Source: Pirellula staleyi DSM 6068
GTDB taxonomy: Bacteria; Planctomycetota; Planctomycetia; Pirellulales; Pirellulaceae
Length of the DNA: 64,000 nt
NCBI GenBank assembly: GCA_945875845.1
Contig: CAMCMB010000019.1
Coordinates: 1 to 64,000, forward strand
Direction: 5' to 3'
Position numbers and translations under genes: made by a program. Of the stretch, positions 47,351 through 57,424 are shown piece by piece. The notes beneath the pieces are model-generated. The model saw only the letters and a list, made by a program, of their open reading frames with translations, had not been told where the DNA came from and searched no databases. The number at the start of each line of letters is the position of its first letter. Positions within the stretch are counted from its first letter, which is position 1.

Positions 47351-50300
47351 GTTCCGAATCCCTGTGCAAGTTGTGTGTGGTTGCTTTCGCGTATTGCCTT
47401 GCGAGCCCGATGGCGCTTGCTGAAACGAAAGTCATAGGCAATATCACCTTCACTCTGGCCGAAGGTCTGCAGATTGAGCGCGTTGCGGATGAGTCGCTGA
47501 TTCAATGGCCGATTGCAGCTACCTACCACGAATCAGGTGACTTGATCATTTTGGAGTGCCATTGGATCCGTGGCATCGACAAGAAAAAGCAGCTCGAGTC
47601 GAAACCGCACAAAATCGTTCGTCTGTCCGATACCGACGGTGATCGCAAATACGACAAACGAACTGTGATTGCAGATGAGCTTGGTTTCCCTCAAGGAATT
47701 ATGGTGCTAGGCAATGATTTGCTCATAACCACGCCGCCACAGATTCTGCGGCTAGCCGACAAAGACAAGGATGGTTTCTTTGAGTCTCGCGAAGTGTGGT
47801 TTGACGGAGCGACATTGACAGGTTGTGCGAACGACTTGCATGGCCCCATGATGGGGCCCGATGGTTGGATCTATTGGACCAAAGGTGCTTTTGCGGAACA
47901 GAATCATGAACTGCTGCATCGTGAAGACAAATCCGATGGGGAATTTGCACCTTCCAAGGCCGCACACATCTATCGTCGTCATCCCACAGGTGGACCTATC
48001 GAACGACTGATGAGTGGCGGTATGGACAACCCATCCGATCTTACTTTCTCGCCCGAAGGCGAACTATTCTTTTGCTCTACGTTTTTGCACAATCCTGGCA
48101 ATGGCTTGCGAGACGGAATTGCCCACTCGCCACGTGGCGGGCTCTTTGGCAAACAACATCAAGTGATCGATGGACACAGGTCCACTGGGGCATTGCTGCA
48201 ACCTATCGCCAATCTGGGCCCCGCTGCACCTGCGAGTGTAAATTATCTGGTCTCGAATGCGATTGCAAACGCCACATGGCATCCGCTCGCCGAAGGTGCC
48301 ATCGATACGAATCGATTTTTGGTGTCGGCCCAATTCAATTTGCAGAAGGTTGGGTTGCATCGATTGATTCCCCTCGGATCGAGTTTCGAAACGGAGACAC
48401 ACGACTTGGTATCGGCTGATCGAATTGACTTTCATCCCGTCGACATCCTCGAAGAGCCCGATGGCAGTTTGCTCGTGTTTGACACTGGCGGTTGGTACGA
48501 TTTGTGTTGCCCCAGTTCGGGAAGCGAACAATTCGTTGCTCGCGGTGGCATCTATCGATTAAGTGGGGGGGGAACCCCACGAGGTTCGCAAACCCTGAAT
48601 CCCGCAGTCGTTCAACACCAAAGTTTCGATGCAGACGAGCGGAAACGATCCATGTGGGAGATTGCTCGCGCTATCACCGCAGGTGCAGCACCCAAAGAAA
48701 AAGTCGTCGCGATGATCTCTCTGCTAGCAGACAAAGATCCGTCGATACAACAGACTGCAGCCCACATTGTTGGTTTGAATCGATGGGGAGTTGCTCGGGG
48801 GGATTTGGAACGGGTCCTGCAAAGCGAATTTCCGCCAGCCGTGCGTGCCGCGATGGAATCGCTCGGTGTGGTTGGTAACGCAGAAAGCATTGTCCCCATT
48901 TTAACGGCCCTGAATCGATTTCCAGAAGATCGCTTGATGATGCATTCTGCGATCTACGCATTGATGGAAATCGGTGCGACAAACGAGATGATCCGCGTTG
49001 CCAAAGTGGCGGGTAATGTCCAAGAGCGTTACGCAGCTCTCTACGCGCTCAACCAACTCGGAAAACTGTCGGATGATGTAATGCCGTTGCTTGTCGAATG
49101 CTTGACGAGTTCGAACGCTCGATTGCGTGAACTGTCGCTCAAGTGCTTGACGAGCCGTCCTCAAGGGTTGTCGATGTGTGTACCGTTCCTAAAGAATGCC
49201 TGGGAAAACGAAGACGCCAGTGCACTTACCGCTGGATCATCCATCCTGCAGCTAGGGATTGCAAACGAATCGATTCGCGAACTTGTCGCTGCGTGGCTTC
49301 GTTTGGGGCCGACTTTGTCTCCCACTCGAAGAGACTGGCTTCTCGATTCGGTACAGGACATGGGTGGTATTTCGATTCCGCCTGAATGGAGTAACGCCAT
49401 CATCACTTGGATGGACGTAGCCAAGGAAAAGGAATCGCTCGTCAAGCTTGCGAACGCGATTCAAAATGCCAATTTCGCGGCAGGGGATCGCGAGCCCGTC
49501 GCCAAAGCCATTCGAATTCGCGCGGAGGGGTTGCTCGATTCGCCTCAAGTCGCAATTGCTTTATTGTCTGCGTGTCCTACGGTTTCACAACCGCAAACGT
49601 CGGGATGTGCTAGGGTCATTATTGAACAACTTGTTGCACCTGAGGGAGTCCACGGTGCGCAAGCGGAGGTTGCGTTGAGCCGTTCGACGATCTCGAAAGA
49701 GTCGGCCAATCAACTTTTGCAATCGCTTGCTCAGATTCCACCCTTGCAATTGCAATCCGCGATAGACGCATCGCTGCGTTGCGAAGACGCTTCGATCGAT
49801 CTCGCCTTGCTGGAAAAACTGCCAAATGTACCGGCTACCAAAACATTGGCGGTGGAAAGACTGATGGCAAGTCTAGGCAAGAGGTCGGACGAACTCAAGA
49901 ATAAGTGGGCAACGATGCTGCAAACGGTGATGGCTCCGCCAGACGATATCGCTCAGAGCTTAGATGCCTGGTTGGAGCGATTACCAAAGGGGGATTCGGT
50001 CCGTGGGTACCAAGTATTTCGAAGCGCAAAAGCGGCATGTAGCAGTTGTCACCAAATTGGGTACATCGGCGGTCGTTTGGGGCCCGAATTGAGTCGCATT
50101 GGAAAAACGCGTACCCGTCGTGATTTGGTGGAAGCTGTTGTCTTTCCAAGTTTTCGAATGTCTCAAGGCTATTATCCGGTTCGCATACGAACCGTCGACG
50201 ACGTTGTTTTTAATGGCATTTTTTCGAAGCAGACCGATTCCTATGTTGAGCTACTTTGTGGGGCGGATAAAGTTTGCCGAATCGCAACGGACGAGATCGC

Positions 50301-50406
50301 GGAAAAGAGTGAAAGCAAGCTGTCCGTAATGCCAACGGGACTCGAGCAACAGATGAGCCTAGCTGAATTCGCGGACTTGATTGCGTACTTGGAATCTAGG
50401 AAATAG
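47347..50406 (+). CDS. PVC-type membrane-bound dehydrogenase with C-terminal cytochrome c domain
   Basis: A 1019-residue exported protein. After a signal peptide (to about residue 26) comes a beta-propeller of the planctomycete/verrucomicrobial dehydrogenase type (about 35-400, with DTDGDRKYDKRTV, NDLHGPMMGPDGWIYWTKG and DILEEPDGSLLVFDTGGWY). A HEAT-repeat-like helical middle spans 420-860. The C-terminal c-type cytochrome part has CSSCH in FRSAKAACSSCHQIG near residue 900 and LGPELSRIGKTRTRRDL. The substrate is unknown. It is coupled to the dipeptidase gene by ATGA overlap. Confidence 0.92.
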   Translation: MSSESLCKLCVVAFAYCLASPMALAETKVIGNITFTLAEGLQIERVADESLIQWPIAATYHESGDLIILECHWIRGIDKKKQLESKPHKIVRLSDTDGDRKYDKRTVIADELGFPQGIMVLGNDLLITTPPQILRLADKDKDGFFESREVWFDGATLTGCANDLHGPMMGPDGWIYWTKGAFAEQNHELLHREDKSDGEFAPSKAAHIYRRHPTGGPIERLMSGGMDNPSDLTFSPEGELFFCSTFLHNPGNGLRDGIAHSPRGGLFGKQHQVIDGHRSTGALLQPIANLGPAAPASVNYLVSNAIANATWHPLAEGAIDTNRFLVSAQFNLQKVGLHRLIPLGSSFETETHDLVSADRIDFHPVDILEEPDGSLLVFDTGGWYDLCCPSSGSEQFVARGGIYRLSGGGTPRGSQTLNPAVVQHQSFDADERKRSMWEIARAITAGAAPKEKVVAMISLLADKDPSIQQTAAHIVGLNRWGVARGDLERVLQSEFPPAVRAAMESLGVVGNAESIVPILTALNRFPEDRLMMHSAIYALMEIGATNEMIRVAKVAGNVQERYAALYALNQLGKLSDDVMPLLVECLTSSNARLRELSLKCLTSRPQGLSMCVPFLKNAWENEDASALTAGSSILQLGIANESIRELVAAWLRLGPTLSPTRRDWLLDSVQDMGGISIPPEWSNAIITWMDVAKEKESLVKLANAIQNANFAAGDREPVAKAIRIRAEGLLDSPQVAIALLSACPTVSQPQTSGCARVIIEQLVAPEGVHGAQAEVALSRSTISKESANQLLQSLAQIPPLQLQSAIDASLRCEDASIDLALLEKLPNVPATKTLAVERLMASLGKRSDELKNKWATMLQTVMAPPDDIAQSLDAWLERLPKGDSVRGYQVFRSAKAACSSCHQIGYIGGRLGPELSRIGKTRTRRDLVEAVVFPSFRMSQGYYPVRIRTVDDVVFNGIFSKQTDSYVELLCGADKVCRIATDEIAEKSESKLSVMPTGLEQQMSLAEFADLIAYLESRK

Positions 50407-50417
50407 ATGTCGACGCC

Positions 50418-50446
50418 TCACCGGACAGCTTGCGCTGTTCCGCTAC
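50418..50446. repeat. Repeat family 2, single arm
   Basis: One 29-bp arm, tcaccggacagcttgcgctg..., lies between the dehydrogenase and the first VWA gene and contains the inner palindrome agcttgcgct. Confidence 0.85.
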
Positions 50447-50590
50447 CAAGAGAGAGCCCAATCGAAGGATGTTCCAGTCACGAGAATTTTGCTTCGAAAC
50501 CACCGTTGAATTATTGACCGGAAAGCAGCCATTCGTGACAATCCTCAGCTGAGTATTTCGCGGCCGATGATCCTTGAGAAGAGCGATGCC

Positions 50591-52180
50591 ATGTCTCACT
50601 CACCCAAACCTATCTCGCCGAATTCTGAGGAATTGCTGGAGCGGGGGCGATTGACTCTACGTGCGATACAGTATCGCGAACAGGCCGCTCTCTATCGAGC
50701 AGAAGCGACGAGTTTGCAAGCGGCCTTGCTCCAAGCGGAAAAAGGCGATGTGACGCCGCTTGAGCAGTGGCTCGATCTGAAATCGAGTGCGTTTTTCGAT
50801 GGTGTCGATCCCATGTTGAGTCCGGCGTTGGCGAGTCGGGCAAAAACGGTCGCTTCCCACCCTCTGTCGCTTGAGAATCGAGACCTGCGACTGCGAGTCG
50901 ATGGCATTGCACCGGTCGGGACACCGGAGCAAATCGTCAAAACTTCTCCTTGGGCGAGAATGGAGCAAGCCGCCTTAGCCAGGCTTGGTGCCGACAAGCC
51001 GGCGGACGCACGCGCCGACGCGTCCAATGCACTCGCCGACGCGTCCAACGCGGAGGCGGTTAGCGAGATGAGGGATGAGGCGGTTAGCGAGTTGAGGGAT
51101 GAGGCGGTTAGCGAGCCGAGGGATGAGGCCGTGGCCGTATCGATTGCTGAGCAAATGGTTGAGCCGCTTGCCTTGTCGGAATCGCTTCGAAAGGCATTGG
51201 AGGTTGTTGATCGTGAATCACCGAATGGGAACAAGAGGCCATGGTGGAGGGCGGCGCATCTATGGGTCAGTTTTGTGGTGCATGCCGGTATCCTTCTAGT
51301 ATTGAGTGCGGTCTTTATTTCAGCAGTCAAGAGACCGCAGATTTTATCCATCGTATCTGCCGCAGTTGAGGCGGATAACGTTTTGACGGAGACACCCATG
51401 GAGATGATCTCTGAGCTTGAGACCACGGTTTCTGATGCAACGCCCTCCACGCCCAATCTAACGATGTCGGACATGGTAAAGGATGTCGCATTGCCATCGC
51501 TTCAGGTGGACGTTGGAACAGCACCTGCAAAAGAGTCTAGTCCTTCGTCGTCGATGCTCGGTGCCGCGTCGGAGATGGCTCAAGCGATGTCGGGTAGCAA
51601 GATGGTGGCTGGTGCAGAGTTTTTCGGTGTGAAGGCAACAGGAAACACCTTCGTCTACGTTGTGGATAGCTCACCCAGCATGCGACGCGACGGAGCTTTC
51701 GAGAAAGCCAAGCAAGAATTGATGCGTTCGCTCACTTCGATGAAGCCGAAACAACGTTACTTCATCAATTTTTTTGGCAAGGAGATCGATCCCATGACAA
51801 CCAAATCGGGTACGGTTGAAAAATTCCCGGTCTATGCCATCCCTGAAAATATTTCCCAAACAATCGACTGGATGCATCAGGTTCAGGTACAAAAAGACGG
51901 ATGGCCACCGAACGAAGCATTGGCACAGGCGATCGCAATGCAACCCGATGGGATTTTTTTGTTGTTTGACGGTGATACGAAAGTCGATGTTGCCAAATTT
52001 CTGCGGCGAGAAAACCGCACCGATGACATTCTTTCGGCTGGGGAACCGAAGGTAGCGATTCACGTCGTCCATTTTTTCCAAGATGAGTTCCAAAAGCAAA
52101 TGAAACAGGTCGCGGAAGAGAATGGAGGGACGTATCGATTTGTGCCTCGCCCCGAAAGGCCTTCCAATGGAAAACGGTAG
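50591..52180 (+). CDS. Membrane-anchored VWA-domain protein 1
   Basis: A 529-residue protein. The cytoplasmic N-terminal part contains Ala/Asp repeats (DASNALADASNAEAVSE) and three 8-residue repeats of EAVSExRD, encoded by 24-bp tandem DNA at 51053-51124. A single membrane helix (HLWVSFVVHAGILLVLSAVF) leads to a C-terminal von Willebrand A domain: EFFGVKATGNTFVYVVDSSP with a DxSxS metal site, and LLFDGD. The expected MIDAS Thr is not obvious (GWPPNEAL). ATG 50567 is an alternative start. It is followed by a sister gene 16 bp downstream. Confidence 0.78.
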   Translation: MSHSPKPISPNSEELLERGRLTLRAIQYREQAALYRAEATSLQAALLQAEKGDVTPLEQWLDLKSSAFFDGVDPMLSPALASRAKTVASHPLSLENRDLRLRVDGIAPVGTPEQIVKTSPWARMEQAALARLGADKPADARADASNALADASNAEAVSEMRDEAVSELRDEAVSEPRDEAVAVSIAEQMVEPLALSESLRKALEVVDRESPNGNKRPWWRAAHLWVSFVVHAGILLVLSAVFISAVKRPQILSIVSAAVEADNVLTETPMEMISELETTVSDATPSTPNLTMSDMVKDVALPSLQVDVGTAPAKESSPSSSMLGAASEMAQAMSGSKMVAGAEFFGVKATGNTFVYVVDSSPSMRRDGAFEKAKQELMRSLTSMKPKQRYFINFFGKEIDPMTTKSGTVEKFPVYAIPENISQTIDWMHQVQVQKDGWPPNEALAQAIAMQPDGIFLLFDGDTKVDVAKFLRRENRTDDILSAGEPKVAIHVVHFFQDEFQKQMKQVAEENGGTYRFVPRPERPSNGKR

Positions 52181-52196
52181 TGTGAGGGCGTGAGAG

Positions 52197-53153
52197 ATGG
52201 TAATGGAACGCATGGGTAAGCCGCGATCAAGAGAGAGCTTTCAATCGACGATTGCGTTTTGCGTTAGCACATCGATGCACGCTGCGATCGGTCTCACGCT
52301 TGCCTTGATGTTGGTCGCGACTCACGGCAATGGTAGTCCGACTTTGCAATTGCGCATGACCGCCGAGCAAGCGTCGCAAGAGATTGCTCCGCTCGAGATC
52401 TCCATTCAGCCCCAACCAGAAGTTCTCGATGCGTTGATGGATCCATCGCTCGATCTCAAGATCGAATTAAATTCCGCGGAGGTGAAAGCGGAGTTGAATA
52501 GCTCGCGGACTGGATCGGAAGGAACGATCCGAAGCAGCGATGTCTCTCGTGCGGTTGAGTCCGCACCTGGAGTGATTGCGAACGAATCTGTCCAAAAGGC
52601 CAAATCGAAATCAAGGGCCTCGTTTTTTGGGGCGGAAGCAGATGGCAATCGATTTGTATTTGTGATTGACTCGTCAGGTTCGATGCGAGGAACCCGTTGG
52701 CAGGCCCTTTGTGTTGAGCTTATACGAGCGCTTCAAAGTCTTTCACCGGATCAGGAGTTTTTCGTTATCCGTTTTGACTCATCTGCGCATCCAATGTTCG
52801 GAACGGCACCTCCCAAAGGCGAATTTCTTACGGCAACGTCGAAGAATGTTAGGCGAGTCCAGAACTGGATTCGTTCGATTGAACATGGCAGAAACACTTT
52901 CCCATCCTCGGCCGTAGGCATGGCCCTGAGGCTCAAGCCGGACGCCATCTTTCTGCTTTCGGACGGTGAAATTGGCGACAACACGATCGCGGATCTGGAG
53001 ACGTGGAATCAAGTGGAAGGGGACGATGGCTATAGCAAGACGATTGTGCCTATCCATACGGTATTGCTGCACAGCCAAGTTGGGTATGCCACACTTGAGC
53101 GAATTGCGAACGAGAACTCAGGCACGTTCACTCCGGTTCGCGCACATCCATAA
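52197..53153 (+). CDS. Membrane-anchored VWA-domain protein 2
   Basis: A 318-residue sister of the preceding protein with the same plan but a shorter N-terminus. One helix (STSMHAAIGLTLALMLVAT) is followed by a VWA domain sharing the entry FFGAEADGNRFVFVIDSSGS and the second metal motif FLLSDGE; Thr in NTFPSSA may complete the MIDAS. Both end in a similar strand and NxGTF/Y-RFVP/TPVR close. Adjacent and collinear, they probably form one operon from a duplication. The start has GAGGG upstream. Confidence 0.8.
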   Translation: MVMERMGKPRSRESFQSTIAFCVSTSMHAAIGLTLALMLVATHGNGSPTLQLRMTAEQASQEIAPLEISIQPQPEVLDALMDPSLDLKIELNSAEVKAELNSSRTGSEGTIRSSDVSRAVESAPGVIANESVQKAKSKSRASFFGAEADGNRFVFVIDSSGSMRGTRWQALCVELIRALQSLSPDQEFFVIRFDSSAHPMFGTAPPKGEFLTATSKNVRRVQNWIRSIEHGRNTFPSSAVGMALRLKPDAIFLLSDGEIGDNTIADLETWNQVEGDDGYSKTIVPIHTVLLHSQVGYATLERIANENSGTFTPVRAHP

Positions 53154-53172
53154 ATTCGATGCCTGCGCTTCC

Positions 53173-53220
53173 TTCGTTGAACGACGCTCCGCCCCTTCGT
53201 TGAACGACGCTCCGCGTCGT
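53173..53220. repeat. Family 3 repeat, two units
   Basis: Two direct copies of ttcgttgaacgacgctccgc lie 24 bp apart, the second completed to the palindrome acgacgctccgcgtcgt. They lie between the convergent VWA and permease genes. Confidence 0.85.
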
Positions 53221-53245
53221 TTTGCTCATCGAATACCTCGCCGCA

Positions 53246-55474
53246 TTACGCAGTAAGCTTCATTTGTTGTTCGTATAAATCGTTAAGTACAACGCTCTTC
53301 CTGCGTTTGGAAAAGACGGATTCTCGCGTTGCAAACCATGCGATCAAGGTGATCGCGATACCAACGCTCAGGATACGCCAGGTTGTCGTATAAGCTAAAT
53401 GCCCATCGCTTTGTTCGATCGCCCAGGACAACCAGTGCGGCGAGTTGACACTGCGACTGGAGTATGAGGCGAGAAGCAGGGAGATGGAGTTGTGCATCAA
53501 ATGAAATGCAATCGTGCATGCGACTCCACCTGATCGATAAGCAATCCAGCCGATCATCACACCCATGACGGATGCCGTAATCGTTTGCTGCAAAACTCCA
53601 TGTGAAAGTCCGAAAAATGCGGCCGTCCCGAGTATGGCTCGCACCTGTCCGCCTTTCCGTTGGAGTCCCGCGAAAAGGAATCCTCGGAAGACCAATTCTT
53701 CGCAGATTGCAGGTATCAACGCAAGCATCAGTAGCACTTGCCAAATGGGGGTACTTGAGATGATGGAATCAAATTGCATTAGCATCGAGGTCGTTTGTTC
53801 GCCAAGCTTGTACTCATTACCAACCGCTGCCGCAAAAGCCACATAGGTTGGGTGCAAGCAAACCGCCAAGGACGCGGCGGCCATGATCTCGAGCGGACGC
53901 GGTCGATGCAGTCGAAGCGCCTTTCGAGCGGATCGGGTGAGCATAGTTGCCATGATCAAAGCAGGAGCTAGGATCAATCCCAATTGAGTGACAATGGTCG
54001 ACTGGACCACGCTTGTCCAGCTCAGGGGCATTCCGCTCAGGGAGAAACGACCAAAGAACAAGCCGACTAGGATCAACAAACCGCAGAGAATCGATTCATT
54101 GCACGTCGGCGTGTCTTCGCGTTGCCGCCAGACATTGATTAACCACTGTGCCACCGATGAGCGTTCGCTATCCCGGAACATCACGCTTTCGCTTTCAAAT
54201 TGACGTATCGCCCATCGCTTCGAAAGGAAACAACAAAAAAGCGTGACGGCAATCACCGTCGGTAGGTGCAACAATGCAAGGCCATATTCGCCGTCTATCA
54301 AGGCTCGCGACATAAGTACTGCTCCGGTGACCGGAACTACGCTGGTACCATGGGATAGTGTCACTCCGGGAATCATTGGCAACATCACCAACGGCATACC
54401 AACGAGTAACAACGGCATCAAATAGTATTGCCCCTCTTTGGTGCTCCTGGCCAAGCTCGCGACCGCAAGTGACAGGGCACTGAACATCGCAGAAATTGGA
54501 AGGACCAACAGGATCAACCAACCCATGGAATGCAATGGCAAGGGGCCGAGCGATGCGACCATATCGATAGCCCCAAGTCCCGAGAATTGTGCCATCACGA
54601 TAGAAGTTGTCAGGTGCATGCTCGCTAAATTGAGCAAGGCTGTTCCGATACTAAAGCACATAATGGTTAGCAACTTGCCACACACGATTTCTTTTCTGCG
54701 GGCCGGGCTACATAACAACGTTTCAAGAGTACCTCGCTCCTTTTCGCCAGCGCAAAGATCAATCGCTGGATAAAATGCGCCCGTCAAGGCCCAAATCAGC
54801 ATGACGAATGGTAATATTTTGGTCCAAACCAACGCCCTCTTCACCTCAGGTCGAGAAACATCCAGTTGTCGGATCGCAAGCGGATCGACCAAGGCTGTTC
54901 CCAATTCCGTCCATGCGAGCTGTGTGCGGATCCAGCTTAGGTGCCAACCTTCGAGCTTTTCAGCCAGCAAGCGAATCGCAAGTTGCGACCGCTCCCAACG
55001 TTGGTTGCTCAGAATGACAAGTGGATTATCAGAAATGGAATTGTGATAGCCGGGCGGAACCCAAATGACAGCATCGCAATGAACTTGTCGCAAGAGTTTC
55101 TCAGCCGCTTTCCCATCGACAATGTACGATTCCGTTGATTTGTTTTTGACTTCGGAGTTGGTTTGTGTTTGGACCGATTGAAATTGTTCAAGTGTCACAC
55201 CGATTGAGTCGTCAACAGTCAGCGTTTTCCACTGTATTTGGCTTGGATCGGACGATTCCAAGATCAAAGGCGAATCGCTAGGCCAATTTTCAAGGCCAAA
55301 TATTCCGATCGAGACGTGCTGTTCGCGATGGAATTGCGCCACTTGGAGCATCACCATCCCCATCAACGGATAGAGCAACAGCGGGAATATACAGATCGTG
55401 AACATGGTCCTACGATCTCTCAATTGATCGCGAACTTCGCGATGGAAAATCCATTTTACATGGGACCAATTCAT
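53246..55474 (-). CDS. ABC-2 permease fused to a CPBP intramembrane protease
   Basis: A 742-residue membrane protein in two parts. Residues 1-420 are a NatB-type ABC-2 permease: one helix, a large outer loop, then more helices with [19 protein letters not shown]. Residues ~460-740 are a CPBP (Abi/CAAX-like) protease with EELVFRG (Glu592, Glu593, Arg597), FGLSHG (His625) and a third motif AFHLMHNS. All catalytic motifs are intact. It overlaps the ATPase gene by 4 bp (ATGA), so both form one transporter. Such fusions are known in planctomycetes; substrate unknown, sodium export is one precedent for NatAB. Confidence 0.9.
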   Translation of the reverse strand: MNWSHVKWIFHREVRDQLRDRRTMFTICIFPLLLYPLMGMVMLQVAQFHREQHVSIGIFGLENWPSDSPLILESSDPSQIQWKTLTVDDSIGVTLEQFQSVQTQTNSEVKNKSTESYIVDGKAAEKLLRQVHCDAVIWVPPGYHNSISDNPLVILSNQRWERSQLAIRLLAEKLEGWHLSWIRTQLAWTELGTALVDPLAIRQLDVSRPEVKRALVWTKILPFVMLIWALTGAFYPAIDLCAGEKERGTLETLLCSPARRKEIVCGKLLTIMCFSIGTALLNLASMHLTTSIVMAQFSGLGAIDMVASLGPLPLHSMGWLILLVLPISAMFSALSLAVASLARSTKEGQYYLMPLLLVGMPLVMLPMIPGVTLSHGTSVVPVTGAVLMSRALIDGEYGLALLHLPTVIAVTLFCCFLSKRWAIRQFESESVMFRDSERSSVAQWLINVWRQREDTPTCNESILCGLLILVGLFFGRFSLSGMPLSWTSVVQSTIVTQLGLILAPALIMATMLTRSARKALRLHRPRPLEIMAAASLAVCLHPTYVAFAAAVGNEYKLGEQTTSMLMQFDSIISSTPIWQVLLMLALIPAICEELVFRGFLFAGLQRKGGQVRAILGTAAFFGLSHGVLQQTITASVMGVMIGWIAYRSGGVACTIAFHLMHNSISLLLASYSSRSVNSPHWLSWAIEQSDGHLAYTTTWRILSVGIAITLIAWFATRESVFSKRRKSVVLNDLYEQQMKLTA

Positions 55475-56298
55475 AGTGCGCGGCCCTGCGAGGAAGTGGA
55501 GGCGGTGCGTATCCGCATTCCTAGGTCAACAGGTGGTTTGGCATCGAAATGTCCTTTGTCCCCTTTCGTGAGCAACTGAAAGAACAGTTCTTCGAAGTCA
55601 TTTTGTTCATGACGATCAGCCAGTTCCTCCAGCGTTCCTGTATCGAGCAGTTTGCCTTTGTAGATGATCGCGACATGGTCGCATAATCGTTCGACTTCGC
55701 GCATGATGTGCGTTGAGTAGATGATGCATTTGCCTTGGTCTCGCAAGTCCATAACGATGGATTGCAATGCTCGTGCGACCATCACATCGAGTCCGAGCGA
55801 GGGTTCATCGAAAATCAATACGGGCGGGTCGTGAATCAATGCGCGCGCGATCGAGACTTTCTGTTTCATCCCGGTCGACATTTTTGCGCCGGGGCAATCT
55901 CGAAACTCTTCCATTTGGAGTGTGCGAAATATTTTTTCCATCCGGGGGTAGAGTCGATCGGCAGGCAAGGCGTAAAGCCGTCCGAAGTATTCGACAAGTT
56001 CCCATGCGCTCATACGGTCGTAGATCGCTGTGTTGTTCGAAACGAAACCAATCGAATGCCGAACCAAGTCCGCCTGCTCGGTGACATCAAAATTGTAGAT
56101 CCGCACGGACCCTGACGACGGCTGAAGGATGGTGGCCAATATTCGCAACGCGGTTGTCTTGCCTGCTCCGTTCGGGCCGAGGAGTCCGAAGACTTCTCCC
56201 GCTTTCGCCGCGAAACTGATGTTATCGAGCGCCTTGAATTCACCTCGGGTGGCATCGGGATAGTTCTTACATAGGTTTTGAACTTGAACAAAATCCAT
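55471..56298 (-). CDS. ABC transporter ATPase (NatA-like)
   Basis: The 275-residue ATP-binding partner of the fusion permease. Walker [10 protein letters not shown], signature [15 protein letters not shown] (a variant LSGGQ usual in NatA), Walker [14 protein letters not shown] and switch His in [12 protein letters not shown] are complete. ATG 56298 gives the standard [11 protein letters not shown] start; a GTG 9 bp upstream is possible. Transcription probably begins in the repeat-containing region upstream. Confidence 0.93.
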   Translation of the reverse strand: MDFVQVQNLCKNYPDATRGEFKALDNISFAAKAGEVFGLLGPNGAGKTTALRILATILQPSSGSVRIYNFDVTEQADLVRHSIGFVSNNTAIYDRMSAWELVEYFGRLYALPADRLYPRMEKIFRTLQMEEFRDCPGAKMSTGMKQKVSIARALIHDPPVLIFDEPSLGLDVMVARALQSIVMDLRDQGKCIIYSTHIMREVERLCDHVAIIYKGKLLDTGTLEELADRHEQNDFEELFFQLLTKGDKGHFDAKPPVDLGMRIRTASTSSQGRAL

Positions 56299-56865
56299 AG
56301 ATCGCACGGGGTACCAAAATTAGGACTCGGTGATTTGCAATGCATTCAAGTACATCGCTTACCTGTGTCGTGCGAGACTCTGTAGCAATCAAATAAAAAA
56401 GACCAGCAATATTTGTACGACTTCTCGGTGTATCCGTTACAACCGTACTATCCTAGACCTCGCCTCGATGGACTTTTCGATCCATTTGTGTTGCCTTCGC
56501 TACGCGAAAGAACGCGTTCGCCGTCGGATAGGCTATGGAAACCCGACGCGTGACGGCTTGTTGATTTAATGGTACGACGGACTTCCTAGTCCGTCGAATT
56601 CCCCATTGACGGACTTGGAGGTCCGTCCTACCGCCCTTACATAATAACGACTTCACTAAATCAACAAGCCGGTCAGCGAGGGATTGCAGTCGGCTCCTCG
56701 CTTACGGGCACGGGTTTTCAAACTGCCGCCAAAAAGTGCACCATTTGTAAATTCACAGCCTGTACGCGAAAGAACGCGAGAAGAGCACAACTTTTTCGGG
56801 TCAAAAGGTGACAATCGGACATTAATGATCGACCGATGCAAAATTTGGCTGGAACTCTGCGAGCA
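56299..56865. other. Intergenic region with element copy F
   Basis: It holds the 116-bp core (56555-56670) and its right flank to about 56780, which reappears inverted at 17.33-17.45 kb. No gene is supported. Confidence 0.6.
56555..56670 (+). repeat. 116-bp nested palindromic element, copy F
   Basis: A complete core with perfect arms ggcttgttgattta / taaatcaacaagcc and inner palindromes acttcctagt and acttggaggt. It serves here as the reference for comparing flanks. Confidence 0.93.
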
Positions 56866-57420
56866 TCAAGGGGCACGTTTTCGCAGTTTGCGTTGGAGCG
56901 ATCTTCGATGAATCCCCAATCGCCTGGCGGCTTCCGAGATGTTGTTACTGCAATCTGCCAAAACGCGATGGATGTGCTCCCATTCGGCTTGTGCCAGGGT
57001 TGGGACCAAAATCTCGTCATTGCTTTCCACAATCTCAACCTCTGTCCCGCCCCGCTTGAAGGCGTTCAAGATGTCATCCGCATCTGCGGGCTTGGGCAAA
57101 AAATTGACGGCTCCCAATCGAATGGCATCAATGGCTGTCGCGATACTTCCGAAACCGGAAAGAATCAATACTTGAACTTCCGGACGAATAGCCTTGAGGT
57201 CCGCGATAACGGTGAGTCCTGTTCGGCCTGGCATTCTTAGATCGACCACCGCCAAATCGGTTGGGTCCAATCGGTATAACGCAACCGCCTCGTCGCAGGT
57301 ACCCGCGACCACCACGCGAAAGCCTCGTTCCAAAAATGCTTCGGCTAGTCGATCTCGCAGAATGAAGCTGTCGTCGACCAGCAAGATACTTCGGCAGTCC
57401 TGATCGGGTGAGTTTGACAA
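56866..57420 (-). CDS. RegA/ActR-type response regulator
   Basis: A 184-residue two-domain regulator. The receiver has the acidic pair in LLVDDSF, phosphoacceptor Asp60 (AVVDLRMPG) and Lys110 (FLPKPAD). A linker leads to a Fis-like helix-turn-helix at the C-terminus (NISEAARRLGIHRRSLQRKL), as in the redox regulators RegA/PrrA/ActR. The frame starts only at a TTG, 4 bp behind the stop of the TIM-barrel gene, so translation may depend on it. No cognate kinase is nearby. Confidence 0.88.
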   Translation of the reverse strand: MSNSPDQDCRSILLVDDSFILRDRLAEAFLERGFRVVVAGTCDEAVALYRLDPTDLAVVDLRMPGRTGLTVIADLKAIRPEVQVLILSGFGSIATAIDAIRLGAVNFLPKPADADDILNAFKRGGTEVEIVESNDEILVPTLAQAEWEHIHRVLADCSNNISEAARRLGIHRRSLQRKLRKRAP

Positions 57421-57424
57421 AAGC

